DNA of 64,000 bases from Cycloclasticus sp. symbiont of Bathymodiolus heckerae. GTDB lineage: Bacteria; Pseudomonadota; Gammaproteobacteria; Methylococcales; Cycloclasticaceae. Shown here piece after piece: positions 1-9,441 of the stretch. The notes below the pieces were generated by a model that had not been told where the DNA came from, ran no database searches, and saw only the letters and a program-made list of their open reading frames with translations. Every line of letters starts with the position of its first letter. The stretch's first letter is position 1. A program made the translations under genes and the position numbers. The stretch spans positions 19,695 through 83,694 of the forward strand of contig LWTL01000116.1 of the NCBI GenBank assembly GCA_002101235.1. The letters run 5' to 3'.

Positions 1-734
1 CGCATTATCACTTCTTCTTGAATAATAGGTTTTGCAACATAGTCGTTAGCGCCGTTGCGCAATAGCTCTAGTTTTTGCTGGCTATCTCCCGTTGCAGAAA
101 TAGCTAAGATAGGAATGCTCTTATTGGCTTCGTCGCAGCGAATGGTTTGTACGACATCTAGGCCTGTCAGTGAGCCTTCAAGAAAAATATCGGTGAGCAC
201 TAAATCGTAATCATTTTGTGCGAATGATGTTAAAGCATTGTCGCCGCGAGCAAAGTGAGTTACTTGATGTCCCTGTGCTTCTAAACTTGCGGTTACGAGA
301 GCCGATTGAGAAGGGCTGTCTTCTAAATATAAAATTTTTCCCGTTACCTGAGGCTCAAAGACTTTGTTGAATGCCTGTTGGGTGAGAAAAGAAGAAAACT
401 TGGTGAGAGAGTTTTTATGAAATATCTCATTGGCACCCGCGCGAAGTGCATTTTCTAATGTTGAGTTATCCTCATTCGTGGTAATCATTACGATGGGGAT
501 GGTTTGAGTGTAGCCTTCGATAGCACGAATTTGTTGACAAAGCTCTACGCCAGACATATCACGTAGTTCCATGGCAACGCAAACGAGGTCAAACGTTGAG
601 TACTCAACAAGATCTTTAGCCTCTTTACCCGTACGAACGAATAAAGAATTGCACTCGTGCTCCTCTAAAACCTGCTGAATAACCAATTGATAAACATTGG
701 ATGGTTCTACCACAAGGACTTTATAACTTTGCAT
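1..734 (-). CDS. Tandem receiver-domain response regulator (3' end off the window)
   Basis: The reading frame starts with ATG at 734 (MQSYKVLVVEPSN) and is open to the window edge, so the C-terminus is missing. Two CheY-like receivers lie in a row, about residues 1-120 and 130-244. The second has the canonical residues: acidic pair in YLEDS, phospho-acceptor Asp in VLTDIFLEG, and Lys in VAKP. The first looks degenerate: EP replaces the acidic pair and VAMELRD has no Asp at the acceptor position. It is the last visible gene of a leftward group with the receptor at 756-2624. A role in signal output of the chemosensory island is inferred. Further domains could lie beyond the edge. Confidence 0.85.
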   Translation of the reverse strand, partial: MQSYKVLVVEPSNVYQLVIQQVLEEHECNSLFVRTGKEAKDLVEYSTFDLVCVAMELRDMSGVELCQQIRAIEGYTQTIPIVMITTNEDNSTLENALRAGANEIFHKNSLTKFSSFLTQQAFNKVFEPQVTGKILYLEDSPSQSALVTASLEAQGHQVTHFARGDNALTSFAQNDYDLVLTDIFLEGSLTGLDVVQTIRCDEANKSIPILAISATGDSQQKLELLRNGANDYVAKPIIQEEVIM

Positions 735-755
735 AGTGGTTAATTACTTAAGAGT

Positions 756-2624
756 TTAATCATCGAACTTATAACCGACACGGAAGCCGCCCCAATGTCT
801 ACCACCAACAATAACAGGGGAGGAAACGTCGAACATGAGTTCGCCGGTATCGCGGCGATAAATTTGTAAAATGTACGGCTCCGTATTGCTGCCGCAATTT
901 AGCCCTACGCGGTCACTAAATATGCGCTTTGTTCTGTTGCCGACTAAGTCAATTTTAGTGTCGCCAGTAAGTGGTTTTGAAAAGCAAAGATTATGGGTTG
1001 GGATATAGCCGTTATTATCAATGCCTACTGCGAGTACGAGAAAGTTGTTGTTTTCTAAAACAGCTTCTTGAATTGGTGGGAAAACAGTGTCCGTTAGCGT
1101 GTCAAATTGACTGCTAACTTTTTGTGGGTCGGTATTTGGGATGGGTTGATATTCACGGTCAAAAACCTGCTCATAGGTTGCTTGCCTTTTTTGCACAGCT
1201 AGCTCTAAGGCTGCGCCGAGCTCTTTTGCGCCTTGCTGTGCTATTTCAGCAGCTTTAACGTGTAAAGGGTGAGAAAGGCCATTAGATGAATCTTTGAGGT
1301 GGAAAATATGTGCAGTATCAATTAAGAAATTGACCTTCTGGTCCATGTTATTGGTGTTCGCCGCTAGCCGTTCAACCAATTGCGTGTTTTGTTGATTGAT
1401 AGTGTCGATATTGGTAATGGCTGTGTTAGCTAAGCCAATGCCTGCGCTTTGTTCTTTTGTTGCTGTGGAAATTTCAGACATTAATTGGTTCGTTTCATCC
1501 ATGCTTAGAACAATCTGAACCATTTGTTTTTGCACACTCGTTGCTACTTTTTGCCCGCCGGTGACAATTTCGCCCGATTCGGAAATGAGCTGCTTAATTT
1601 CTTTTGCAGCGTCGGCACTGCGTTGTGCTAAATTTCGAACTTCTGTGGCAACAACAGCAAAGCCTCGGCCGTGTTCGCCAGCCTGAGCGGCCTCAATAGC
1701 AGCGTTAAGCGATAATATATTAGTCTGAAAAGCAATTTCATTAATAACGGTGATAATGCCTTCAATCCGACTTGAGCTTTTCTTAACCGACTTCATGGCA
1801 TCGACCATTTGATCTACATAGCCTTGCCCTTGTTGAACCAATGCATGCGTTGACTTTGCTAAGTCACTGGCGCGCGCTGCGTTGTCGGAATTTGCAATAA
1901 CGGTAGATGAAAGCTCCTCCATGCTGGCGCTGGTTGACTCAAGTTCTGCTGATTGCTGTTGGGTTCGTTCGGATAACTCCATGTTATCAGTAGCAATTTC
2001 TGATGAAGCTTGGCCAATAATTTCACTGAAGTTAATGGTCTGGCTGAGAGCCTCGTTTAGGTTTGAGAAAGTCGTTTCAAGAGGGCCGCTAAACTGCCCA
2101 AGTGGGCTGTCGTGAATGGTCTTAATGTCAGCGTTAAAATTACAGTCAGCGAGAAGTAAAACGTCATCTAATAAGTTGTTTGCGCTTTGCTCAATCAACG
2201 AAAGGCAACCGTTGAAGAGTTCAGCGATGTCAGCGGCTTCATCATTGAGCAAGCTAGTGGTGAAGCGAGCGCTTAGGTCACCACTTGAAATGTCGCGAAT
2301 CACATCGACCATTTGTTCTTTAATGCCACTAGAACCGTCTGCTACAGAAATAGAAACGGTATAACCGTTGTTTTCGCCCAGGGGCGAGAAGGTGAAGCAA
2401 AGTTGGTGCTCGGATAGTTGGACGCTAGCAGGAACACTGCCCGCCTCGATAGAGGTAAGGCCTAAATCACTGAGAGATAACGTAGTGAGTACGGTGCCGC
2501 CAGAAATTGCCTGCAAGGCATGTTGAGCCGCACGGTTAGCGTAAGTAATGGCTAGATTGTTATCCAGCGCTACAATAGCTTGCGGGCAATGATCTAGAAT
2601 TTTCTGAAGTGTATTATCGTCCAT
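756..2624 (-). CDS. Soluble methyl-accepting chemotaxis protein with N-terminal PAS and C-terminal sensor-like domain
   Basis: This is a 622-residue chemoreceptor without membrane helices. Residues 1-95 look PAS-like ([21 protein letters not shown]). A HAMP-like stretch follows (residues 100-190), then the signalling hairpin with its conserved tip near residues 290-320 ([34 protein letters not shown]). The last 115 residues form a separate domain ending [14 protein letters not shown] and [12 protein letters not shown], a C-terminal module known from other receptors and often Cache-like. It would signal to CheA and CheW from the cytoplasm. It lies downstream of the phosphatase regulator on the same strand, 68 bases apart. 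The ligand is unknown. Confidence 0.93.
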   Translation of the reverse strand: MDDNTLQKILDHCPQAIVALDNNLAITYANRAAQHALQAISGGTVLTTLSLSDLGLTSIEAGSVPASVQLSEHQLCFTFSPLGENNGYTVSISVADGSSGIKEQMVDVIRDISSGDLSARFTTSLLNDEAADIAELFNGCLSLIEQSANNLLDDVLLLADCNFNADIKTIHDSPLGQFSGPLETTFSNLNEALSQTINFSEIIGQASSEIATDNMELSERTQQQSAELESTSASMEELSSTVIANSDNAARASDLAKSTHALVQQGQGYVDQMVDAMKSVKKSSSRIEGIITVINEIAFQTNILSLNAAIEAAQAGEHGRGFAVVATEVRNLAQRSADAAKEIKQLISESGEIVTGGQKVATSVQKQMVQIVLSMDETNQLMSEISTATKEQSAGIGLANTAITNIDTINQQNTQLVERLAANTNNMDQKVNFLIDTAHIFHLKDSSNGLSHPLHVKAAEIAQQGAKELGAALELAVQKRQATYEQVFDREYQPIPNTDPQKVSSQFDTLTDTVFPPIQEAVLENNNFLVLAVGIDNNGYIPTHNLCFSKPLTGDTKIDLVGNRTKRIFSDRVGLNCGSNTEPYILQIYRRDTGELMFDVSSPVIVGGRHWGGFRVGYKFDD

Positions 2625-2692
2625 ATTTTAAATCTCACTAAAACTTCTTGTTGTACAGAGCTTTGTCGGCAGGGCTGGCTATTTATTGAGGG

Positions 2693-4420
2693 TTATTCGT
2701 TTTCCCATGTGAAAATAGCCGTTGCTTGCCTGCCGTTATCTGAATACTCAAGCGCATCGCAAATCTGTCTAATAAGCCTTATACCGCGACCACTACATTG
2801 TTCGTTATCTGTTACTTCAGAATAAACGGTCTTCTCGTCAAAGCCACGGCCAGTATCTTGGATACGAATCGTGAGTTCGCCGCCGTTGCCTTGAGGCCGG
2901 TGAGAAAACATAAGCTTAATATCGCCGTGATCTAAATTCTCAAGCCGCTCCTGTTTTAGCTCAAAGAACTTAGCGAAACCATCTGGGGTTTGTTTGAGCG
3001 CCGAATCTAGACCGAGTAAACCATGGTCGAGTGAGTTAACAAAAAGCTCAGTTACAATTAAAAAGATAGATTCACGGAAAGGTAATAGCCCCTGTATTTC
3101 CATTAAAGAATTCACCATGGCGGGCACAGGGTTTAAACGTTTTAGCGTGTTGCAATCCATTGTGGATGAGACCTTCCAGCTAGAAGGTTCCATCGAAACG
3201 GTTTTTTTGATTTCCTCGTGAATATCCCATTTGCCGTGATCAAAGTCGCATGTCAGCCTTACGAGCGTGATGTCGTCTTGTTGTCCCTGTTCGCCTTGAT
3301 GTTTTTCAAGCGCATTAATAATCTTGTCAAAACTGTTTAAGCTGTCGTCCGTTGTTAGGCAGTTTGTGACGCCTTCAAAATCGAAAGGTTCGCCAGCGGC
3401 ATTTTCTGTTTCAATGACGCCATCGGTAAACATAAATAAGCGATGGGAGCTGGTTACTTCAGTGTGGCTTTCGGTGAGATTTAGATCAGCGCTGGGGACA
3501 ATTCCTAACGGCAAATTATTTGAAATTAAAGACTCAATTTCACCAGTCTTTTTATTAAAAAGGAAATGGTCGGGGAGTCCGCAAGTAATGCTGTTTAGGT
3601 TATGCGTTTCTCGATCCAGGCAAACCAATGTCGCGGCTAAAAACATATGAGGGGGTAGTAATTTATTGAGTTTGGTGTTGATTTCCTCTGTTATCTCGCG
3701 AATACCAAAACCTTTGGCTGTCATCCCGTAAAAGATTTCTGAAGCAGGGGCGGCGGCAACAGAGGCGGTAATACCGTGCCCAGTGAAGTCACCCAAGAGT
3801 ACGTTTAACTTATTAGCGGGTGTGTAAGCGCACAAGAGTAAATCACCGTTAAACATCGCCATGGGTGACAGTTCGGAGCGAACATTAGGCGACTCCATAT
3901 AGCCGGCCTTAACAATGTTTTCATACAGCATTGCAGCTGTTTCGTGCTCTTGGTCCTCAATGAGCTTAAAAGCTTCGATTTCCCTTTTTTGCTCTATTTG
4001 CTTGCTATAAAGCTCCTTTATTCGGAGGAGAGACCGTGTTTTTGCAGATAAAATAGTCGTGTTGAATGGTTTTTTAATGAAGTCATCGCCGCCAACATCA
4101 ATGCACTCATTGAGGTATTGCTCGCTTGAGCCGCCAGTAATAAAAATGATGGGTATAAATTCGTCATCAAGTATTTCGCGAATAATACGTACAGAATTAA
4201 TGCCGTCCATAACGGGCATTTCGATATCCATAAAAATGATATCTGGTCGGTGGTCATTAAATTTTGAGATAGCATCTTCACCGTCTTCCGCAGTGGTTAC
4301 GCTATAACCTAGCTCTTCAAGCATGTGACTCAATAAGAGCCGTTGAGGCAAGCTGTCATCGACAACTAGTGCGCTAGACGGGGCAGATCCCGAGGTGTTC
4401 GAAGATGGGTTTGGAATCAT
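2693..4420 (-). CDS. Response regulator with PP2C phosphatase and HATPase (RsbU/HsbR-like)
   Basis: A 575-residue, three-part partner-switching regulator. Residues 15-135 are a receiver (acidic pair D21-D22, phospho-acceptor D65 in FMDIEMP, KKPF lysine). Residues about 185-395 are a PP2C/SpoIIE phosphatase (LLGDFTGHG, FMFTDGVIE, QQDDITLV). Residues about 430-572 are a GHKL ATPase of the anti-sigma kinase type (N-box ELFVNSLDHG, DTGRGF, GRGIRLIR). Pseudomonas HsbR has the same architecture and acts on a STAS antagonist. The STAS gene ends 12 bases upstream of this start, so the pair is almost certainly co-transcribed. The opposing kinase and phosphatase activities on the STAS protein are inferred from the family. 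Confidence 0.92.
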   Translation of the reverse strand: MIPNPSSNTSGSAPSSALVVDDSLPQRLLLSHMLEELGYSVTTAEDGEDAISKFNDHRPDIIFMDIEMPVMDGINSVRIIREILDDEFIPIIFITGGSSEQYLNECIDVGGDDFIKKPFNTTILSAKTRSLLRIKELYSKQIEQKREIEAFKLIEDQEHETAAMLYENIVKAGYMESPNVRSELSPMAMFNGDLLLCAYTPANKLNVLLGDFTGHGITASVAAAPASEIFYGMTAKGFGIREITEEINTKLNKLLPPHMFLAATLVCLDRETHNLNSITCGLPDHFLFNKKTGEIESLISNNLPLGIVPSADLNLTESHTEVTSSHRLFMFTDGVIETENAAGEPFDFEGVTNCLTTDDSLNSFDKIINALEKHQGEQGQQDDITLVRLTCDFDHGKWDIHEEIKKTVSMEPSSWKVSSTMDCNTLKRLNPVPAMVNSLMEIQGLLPFRESIFLIVTELFVNSLDHGLLGLDSALKQTPDGFAKFFELKQERLENLDHGDIKLMFSHRPQGNGGELTIRIQDTGRGFDEKTVYSEVTDNEQCSGRGIRLIRQICDALEYSDNGRQATAIFTWENE

Positions 4421-4432
4421 AATATTTGGTCT

Positions 4433-4735
4433 TTAGGCTAATGTGAATAGTTGCCCAAAGTTAGCAATTTCTAATATTTTCTTCACTTCTGGTTTTGCGT
4501 TAATGAGTGATATGGCGTCTTTGCTATCTCCCATTTGGTTTTTGAGCATTAATAACATGCCCAATGCGGAGCTGTCGACGTAATCAGTTGTACGCATATC
4601 AACAACAACGCTATTGATATGATTGCTTGATATGGAGTCAATTGCTTCGCGAAAATCTTTATGGGCGGCAAAATCAAAGCGCCCCGAAATATTAATGGTA
4701 AGTTTAGTGCCTGAGATGCTAGAAGAAACGCTCAT
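4433..4735 (-). CDS. STAS-domain anti-sigma factor antagonist
   Basis: A 100-residue single STAS domain. The phosphorylation loop is intact: DYVDSSALG at residues 51-59 with Ser55/Ser56, as in SpoIIAA/RsbV/HsbA proteins. It is first in the leftward operon and sits directly upstream of the REC-PP2C-ATPase regulator, its expected kinase and phosphatase. Its phosphorylation state would set which partner it binds. The target, whether a sigma factor, anti-sigma factor or diguanylate cyclase, cannot be seen here. Confidence 0.9.
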   Translation of the reverse strand: MSVSSSISGTKLTINISGRFDFAAHKDFREAIDSISSNHINSVVVDMRTTDYVDSSALGMLLMLKNQMGDSKDAISLINAKPEVKKILEIANFGQLFTLA

Positions 4736-5052
4736 AATAAAAATCCTGTATTTTCTGTGACTAAAAAGCTGAACGCTAGGTTCTCTATGTATTGCGACGT
4801 AAGAGCTGTTTCAACGGTGTATTTCATTAAAGATTAGCAGAAAGTTTTTGTTTTACGTGCTTTTAACTAAAATAATTTTGTGACAGTTCTCTGTGGCTAA
4901 AAAGAAGCTTGGGTTGGCCGTGCAATTGTTTTTTTTCACGAAGGGTATGGAGGGTGAGGGGGGGTACGTTACTTCGGCTTAAAATTAAATGATTGAATTT
5001 TTTCAATGTTTTAATTAATGTTGACTATACTTCTGAAAAGCACGTTGATGGA
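4736..5052. promoter_or_regulatory. Divergent intergenic region between the two arms of the chemosensory island
   Basis: About 310 bases separate the leftward STAS operon from the rightward receptor-tip/ODP genes, so promoters for both must lie here. The stretch is AT-rich with runs of T (around 4928-4936) and one G-rich run (4948-4965). I see no convincing -35/-10 pair, sigma-54 site or palindrome. A TTG at 4993 opens the downstream frame earlier but has no ribosome binding site. Confidence 0.4.
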
Positions 5053-5664
5053 ATGAGTATGTCCAACCCAAACAGTAATTACTTTGTTGCCACGGCAACT
5101 ATTGCCGCTAAACTTGATTATGCGACCAAAGTAGCACAGCGCTTGTCGTTAACAGCGAGTAATGCGCGTGCTTTAACATTACGGGCGGGGCAAAGTGCAG
5201 CTGGGTTTAGGCCGCTAACAGATGCTATTCACCGTTTATCAGACATTACTGTTAGCTCATCAAAAAAAATCAATACTATTGCTGCTTTATTGAGCAAAAT
5301 GTCGGTGGAAAAATATCGCGCAGACAATGCCATTAAGCATTTTGACGCGGTTTATTTAAACTCGAAAGACAGTGCTTATATAGCCACATTGGATGAAGTT
5401 TATAAGCGTACGAAAGAGCGGCAAAAAAGCTTGATGACGGATTACCAGAAAAAAATCCAGCAATTAACTCAAGAGCTTGAAGCGGTAGAGGGTGAGTTAC
5501 GGTCAGCGGCTGTTTTAAAAACCTTATGCCAGGTTGAAGCGTCACAAGCGGGTGCTTTGTATCAGGATGCGCTGAATAATGTGGCGGAAAACGTTGAAAG
5601 CATCGCATCAAAAATCAAAAAACAAATTGTATTTTCGCGGCGTCAAGTCGCTACATTACTGTAG
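5053..5664 (+). CDS. Short coiled-coil protein resembling a degenerate chemoreceptor tip
   Basis: About 203 residues, no signal peptide, no membrane helix, mostly predicted coiled coil. Near its N-terminus it reads SLTASNARALTLRAGQ then SAAGFRPLTDAIHRLSD. These line up with the receptor hairpin tip: L-x-A-x-NA, then RAG, GF, D and L at matching spacing. The flanks (TKVAQ before; SSSKKI after) also fit. It is 9 bases upstream of the ODP-type gene, so the two are probably translated together. I infer an adaptor that brings the di-iron protein to the CheA/CheW array. The start could be ATG 5053 or 5059; GGA at 5050-5052 suits 5059. A TTG at 4993 is less likely. Confidence 0.75.
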   Translation: MSMSNPNSNYFVATATIAAKLDYATKVAQRLSLTASNARALTLRAGQSAAGFRPLTDAIHRLSDITVSSSKKINTIAALLSKMSVEKYRADNAIKHFDAVYLNSKDSAYIATLDEVYKRTKERQKSLMTDYQKKIQQLTQELEAVEGELRSAAVLKTLCQVEASQAGALYQDALNNVAENVESIASKIKKQIVFSRRQVATLL

Positions 5665-5673
5665 GAATCAGAA

Positions 5674-6414
5674 GTGAAAGCACAAAAGCTATATGAGAGT
5701 AAGGACCATGCGTGGATTGTTTTTGGGCGTGATGTTGATAAGCCTGATGCGATTATTGATACCAATCAATATATGGTGGTGAGCAAAGACAATGCTTTGT
5801 TGATGGACCCAGGCGGCATTGAATTATTTTCGGCGATGCTGTCGGCGGTCATTAAAGAAGTGCCTGCGAATAAGATTACACACTTATTCGCTTCACACCA
5901 AGACCCAGATATTATTTCTTCGCTAGGGCTTTGGGATTTGGCGCTAACAGAATCAACGCTTCATTCCCCGTGGTTGTGGGAAGGTTTTATTCGCCACTTT
6001 GGGATGCAAAATATCAAATACGACGGCATACCGGATGAAGGAAGCAGATTGAAGTTAGACGATGTAAGTTTGGAGTTTATTCCTGCGCATTACTTGCATT
6101 CGTCAGGTAATTTTAATGTGTACGACCCTAAGGCGAAAATCTTAATGTCGGGCGATATCGGGGCTGCATTAGAAGAGGCTGATGCGCCGATGTTTGTGGA
6201 AGATTTTGATGGACACGTGCAAAAAATGAAAATGTTCCATCAGCGATGGATGCCATCTAATAAAGCAAAGAATGATTGGGTGCGGCGTGTGCGTGCATTA
6301 GATATAGAAATGATGTGTCCACAGCATGGCCGTATTTTCAAAGGCGATGATGTGAAGAGATTTCTGGATTGGTTTGAAGCATTAGAAGTTGGTTTAACCA
6401 TGGATAAGCACTAA
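5674..6414 (+). CDS. ODP-type di-iron metallo-beta-lactamase-fold protein (putative O2/Fe sensor)
   Basis: A 246-residue metallo-beta-lactamase-fold protein with a GTG start preceded by AGGA. The metal loop is FASHQDPDI (H75, D77, D79). The other expected ligands are in IPAHYLHSS, MSGDIGAA and CPQHGRIF. This H-x-[E/D]-x-D pattern is that of flavodiiron-type di-iron sites rather than zinc hydrolases. There is no flavodoxin domain, so it is not a complete FprA/NorV reductase. ODP proteins of this sort are established as oxygen/iron sensors in Treponema chemotaxis. The location between a receptor-tip-like gene and STAS-cheY-cheA supports the same role here; that role is inference. Confidence 0.85.
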   Translation: MKAQKLYESKDHAWIVFGRDVDKPDAIIDTNQYMVVSKDNALLMDPGGIELFSAMLSAVIKEVPANKITHLFASHQDPDIISSLGLWDLALTESTLHSPWLWEGFIRHFGMQNIKYDGIPDEGSRLKLDDVSLEFIPAHYLHSSGNFNVYDPKAKILMSGDIGAALEEADAPMFVEDFDGHVQKMKMFHQRWMPSNKAKNDWVRRVRALDIEMMCPQHGRIFKGDDVKRFLDWFEALEVGLTMDKH

Positions 6415-6622
6415 TATGCATTTTTTGGCTTAGTTGGGGTAAAGTTTTTTTGATTTAGGGCGATAGGTAAGAGGAAGGCGCTTTATTGTCCAAAAAAACA
6501 AATATTTTTAAAATACCTGCTAGTGTTAATAGTGGAAGAAAGAGGCGGTACAAATAGAGAACTTCTTATACTCTAAAAGCTGCCTAGAGAAAATTTAACG
6601 TATCATCATGGTGTCGTAAATT
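6415..6622. other. Intergenic region upstream of the STAS-cheY-cheA operon
   Basis: About 208 non-coding bases between the ODP gene and the second STAS gene. It is long enough to carry a promoter for the che operon. I see no strong terminator after the ODP gene and no clear consensus promoter; AT-rich stretches occur at 6440-6460 and 6490-6520. Confidence 0.3.
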
Positions 6623-6886
6623 ATGGATATAAAACTTCAAAACCAGTTGGGTATACAGGTGGTTAGTGACTTGAAAGCAGAGTTAGAGTCTGCCGTGGCC
6701 GCTGGAGATAGTGTGGTGTTGGACGCATCGGAAGTGGAAAGCGTAGATACAGCAGGGTTGCAATTATTAGTTGCTTTTGTGCAGCATGCGGCGTTGAAAA
6801 AGTGTGAATTTGAGTGGCGCGCGCCAAGCGACGCGTTTCTTGAAATAGCGAAATTAATGGGACTGTCTGACGCGTTACAAGTGTAA
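6623..6886 (+). CDS. STAS-domain protein of the che operon
   Basis: An 87-residue STAS domain directly upstream of cheY. The loop that normally carries the phosphorylated serine reads VESVDTAGLQLL (residues 38-49): alanine stands where Ser/Thr is expected after Asp-Thr. It may therefore be unable to take part in classical phospho-switching. STAS proteins with this DTAGLQ loop recur in bacterial chemosensory operons, but their job is not well defined. It is probably co-transcribed with cheY, 59 bases downstream. Confidence 0.85.
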   Translation: MDIKLQNQLGIQVVSDLKAELESAVAAGDSVVLDASEVESVDTAGLQLLVAFVQHAALKKCEFEWRAPSDAFLEIAKLMGLSDALQV

Positions 6887-6945
6887 GTGTTGATGGGTTT
6901 ATATAGATAAATGAACAAAAATTTTAAAGTGAAAGGGGATAGTGT

Positions 6946-7308
6946 ATGGCTCGAATACTTGTAGTGGATGACTCCGCTTCAATGCGCCAAATGGTAACGT
7001 TTACCTTGAAAGGCGATGGGCATGAAGTAGTTGAAGCAGAAGACGGGGTGGTGGCGCTGGCATGTGCTAAAGCGGATAGTTTTCAAGCGGTTATTACGGA
7101 CGTTAACATGCCGAATATGGATGGTATTACGTTAACAAGAGAGCTACGTGCGCTGCCTAATTATCGTTTCATTCCTATTTTAACGCTAACGACAGAAGCA
7201 TCGACAGAGAAAAAGATGGCAGGTAAAGCGGCGGGTGCGACGGGCTGGTTGGTGAAGCCATTTAATCCAGATCAGCTTCTTGCGACTGTAAAAAAAGTAT
7301 TGGGGTAA
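6946..7308 (+). CDS. cheY: Chemotaxis response regulator CheY
   Basis: A 120-residue single receiver domain. Conserved residues are all visible: D8-D9 (VVDDS), phospho-acceptor D52 (ITDVNMP), Thr near 82, and K104 in WLVKPF. A good ribosome binding site (AAAGGGGA) precedes the ATG. It ends 4 bases before cheA, so the two are translationally linked. It is the likely phosphate acceptor from CheA. Because no flagellar genes are nearby, its output may be a motor encoded elsewhere or a non-motility target. Confidence 0.95.
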   Translation: MARILVVDDSASMRQMVTFTLKGDGHEVVEAEDGVVALACAKADSFQAVITDVNMPNMDGITLTRELRALPNYRFIPILTLTTEASTEKKMAGKAAGATGWLVKPFNPDQLLATVKKVLG

Positions 7309-7312
7309 GGTT

Positions 7313-9394
7313 ATGTCTATTGATATGTCGCAATTTCATGAAGCTTTTTTTGAGGAAAGTTTTGAAGGCCTAGAAATCATGGAGTCCGAGTTATTGGATC
7401 TTGATGTAGGTGAAGGCGATGTAGAAATAATCAATACTATTTTCCGTGCGGCGCACTCAATTAAAGGCGGTGCTGGAACGTTTGGTTTTATGAATGTGTC
7501 AGAATTCACCCACGTGATGGAAACATTGCTGGATGAAATGCGTGATGGCTCAAGAGAGGTAACGCAGTTTGCGGTTGATTCGTTGTTGCAATCGGTTGAT
7601 GTTTTGAGAACGATGCTGGAAGCAGCAAGAGACAAGACGGATGTAGATGAGGTGATGGTTGCAGAACGCTACGCTGTACTTGAAGGGATATTAAAAAGCG
7701 AAGGCGATGATGAAGGTGCGACTGATGAGCCTGAGAAAACAGGTGGTGAGCAAAGTTGGAAGATAGATTTCGCACCGCACCCTGATTTACTAATGGCGGG
7801 TAATAACCCTGTCCGCATGTTTAAGGCATTGCAAGAGCTAGGGGAATTAAGCGCGGTTGCCAATTTAGATAAAATGCAGCCGTTCACAGAAGCAACCCCC
7901 GAAGATTTATATTTAGCGTGGGAACTAACATTAACAGGCGATGTTTCGGAAGCGGATATTGCTGAGGTCTTTGAATGGGTTGAAGACGAGTGTGACTTAG
8001 CGATTACGTCGCTGGGTGGGGAAAATGAGGCGGTTTCGGAACCAGTTCCTGCTCCAGCACAACAAGCCGTAGCGCCTACAGCTGCTCCGGTAGCGGCTGT
8101 TAAAGCAAAAGCGCCATCCAAACCCAAACCCAAACCTAAGAAAGCGCCTGAAGCTGCGTCTATTCGTGTGGGTATCGATAAGGTGGATGAAATTATCAAC
8201 TTAGTGGGTGAGTTAGTGATCACTCAATCCATGTTAGATCAGGCAGGCGAAGATTTAGAGGCTATCGCTGATAGTGCGTCGGGTGATGACAGCGAGTCGA
8301 AAAAAGCAAATGCTGAAATTTTGTTGCGGTTAAGCAAAGGACTGGCCCAATTAGAGCGCAATACACGTGAGTTACAGGAAGGGGTGATGCGTATTCGCAT
8401 GCTTCCCATCAGTTTTGTATTTAGCCGAATGCCAAGGTTGGTTCATGATTTATCAAGCAAGCTTAATAAGAAAATTGAATTAGTCGTTTAGGGTGAGGAA
8501 ACAGAGCTAGATAAAACGGTGATGGAGAATATTGGTGACCCCATGGTTCATCTGGTCAGAAATGCGTTAGATCACGGTGTTGAAACGCCAGATATCAGGG
8601 TCGCTGCCGGCAAGCCTGAAATGGGCACGTTGAATTTAAATGCCTTCCACCAAGGTGGAAACATCATCATAGAAATTAAAGATGATGGTGCGGGCGTCAA
8701 TAAAGCAAAAGTTCTGGCTAAGGCGATAGAAAAAGGCTTGGTGTCAGAAGATGATGATTTAAGTGATCACGATATTAATAACCTTATCTTTGCCCCAGGC
8801 TTTTCAACCGCGGATGTTGTGAGCGATGTATCAGGTCGTGGTGTGGGTATGGATGTGGTTAAAACCAGTATCACTAAGTTGGGCGGCACTGTTTCGGTTG
8901 CATCAGAAGAGGGCAAAGGTTCTACTTTTACCATTCGCCTCCCCTTAACACTAGCCATTTTAGATGGTCAATTGGTAACGGTTGGCAACGAATCATATGT
9001 TATTCCGCTTATTACCATTATTGAATCGTTGCAGGTTGATCGTAAGTACATTAATCAGGTGGCTGGTAAAGCAGAAGTTTATAAATTACGCGAACACTAT
9101 ATTCCCATTATTAGGTCCCGTGCGGTCTTCGGTTTAAAAGATGATAGGCGTGATTTGCATGATGCGCTGATGGTGGTCGTTGAAGTAGATGGCGCGCCTG
9201 CTGGTATTATTGTGGATGACTTGCAAGGGCAGCAACAAGTTGTGATTAAAAGCTTAGAAACGAACTATAGAAAAGTAGAAACGATGTCGGGAGCGACTAT
9301 TTTAGGCGACGGAACGGTTGCGCTTATTTGGGATGTTAATGGCATGGTGAATGTGCATAAGCGAAAATTAAATAGTAACGCCATCAAGGCTTAG
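7313..9394 (+). pseudogene. cheA: Chemotaxis histidine kinase CheA interrupted by one in-frame amber codon
   Basis: The frame spans 694 codons and is complete except for TAG at 8489-8491. Domains in order: P1/Hpt with H48 (RAAHSIKGG); a P2-like region; a Pro/Ala/Lys linker containing CCCAAA hexamer repeats near 8118-8136; P3 dimerisation (RVGIDKVDEIINLVGEL); P4 kinase, broken near its start just after KKIELVV and before GEETELDK; N-box HLVRNALDHGVE; GRGVGMDVV; and a C-terminal CheW-like P5. Nothing else is damaged and the frame is the same on both sides, so a CAG or GAG to TAG change is the simplest explanation. Without readthrough, the first product (392 residues) has no ATP site. GTG 8519 or ATG 8522 could restart the second part. 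A base-call error is also possible. Confidence 0.9.
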
Positions 9395-9441
9395 AAAATG
9401 CTTCTTGATCAGGCAAAAAGAGCAGTTATAGGAGAAAAAGA

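Noticed and set aside
4993..5052. TTG start at 4993 for the receptor-tip-like gene
   Set aside because: No ribosome binding site, and the extra 20 residues have no similarity to anything I recognise; ATG 5053/5059 is preferred.
7669..8223. 184-codon ORF antisense within cheA
   Set aside because: Mirror of the Ala/Pro/Lys linker codons; no start signals and it overlaps conserved CheA sequence.
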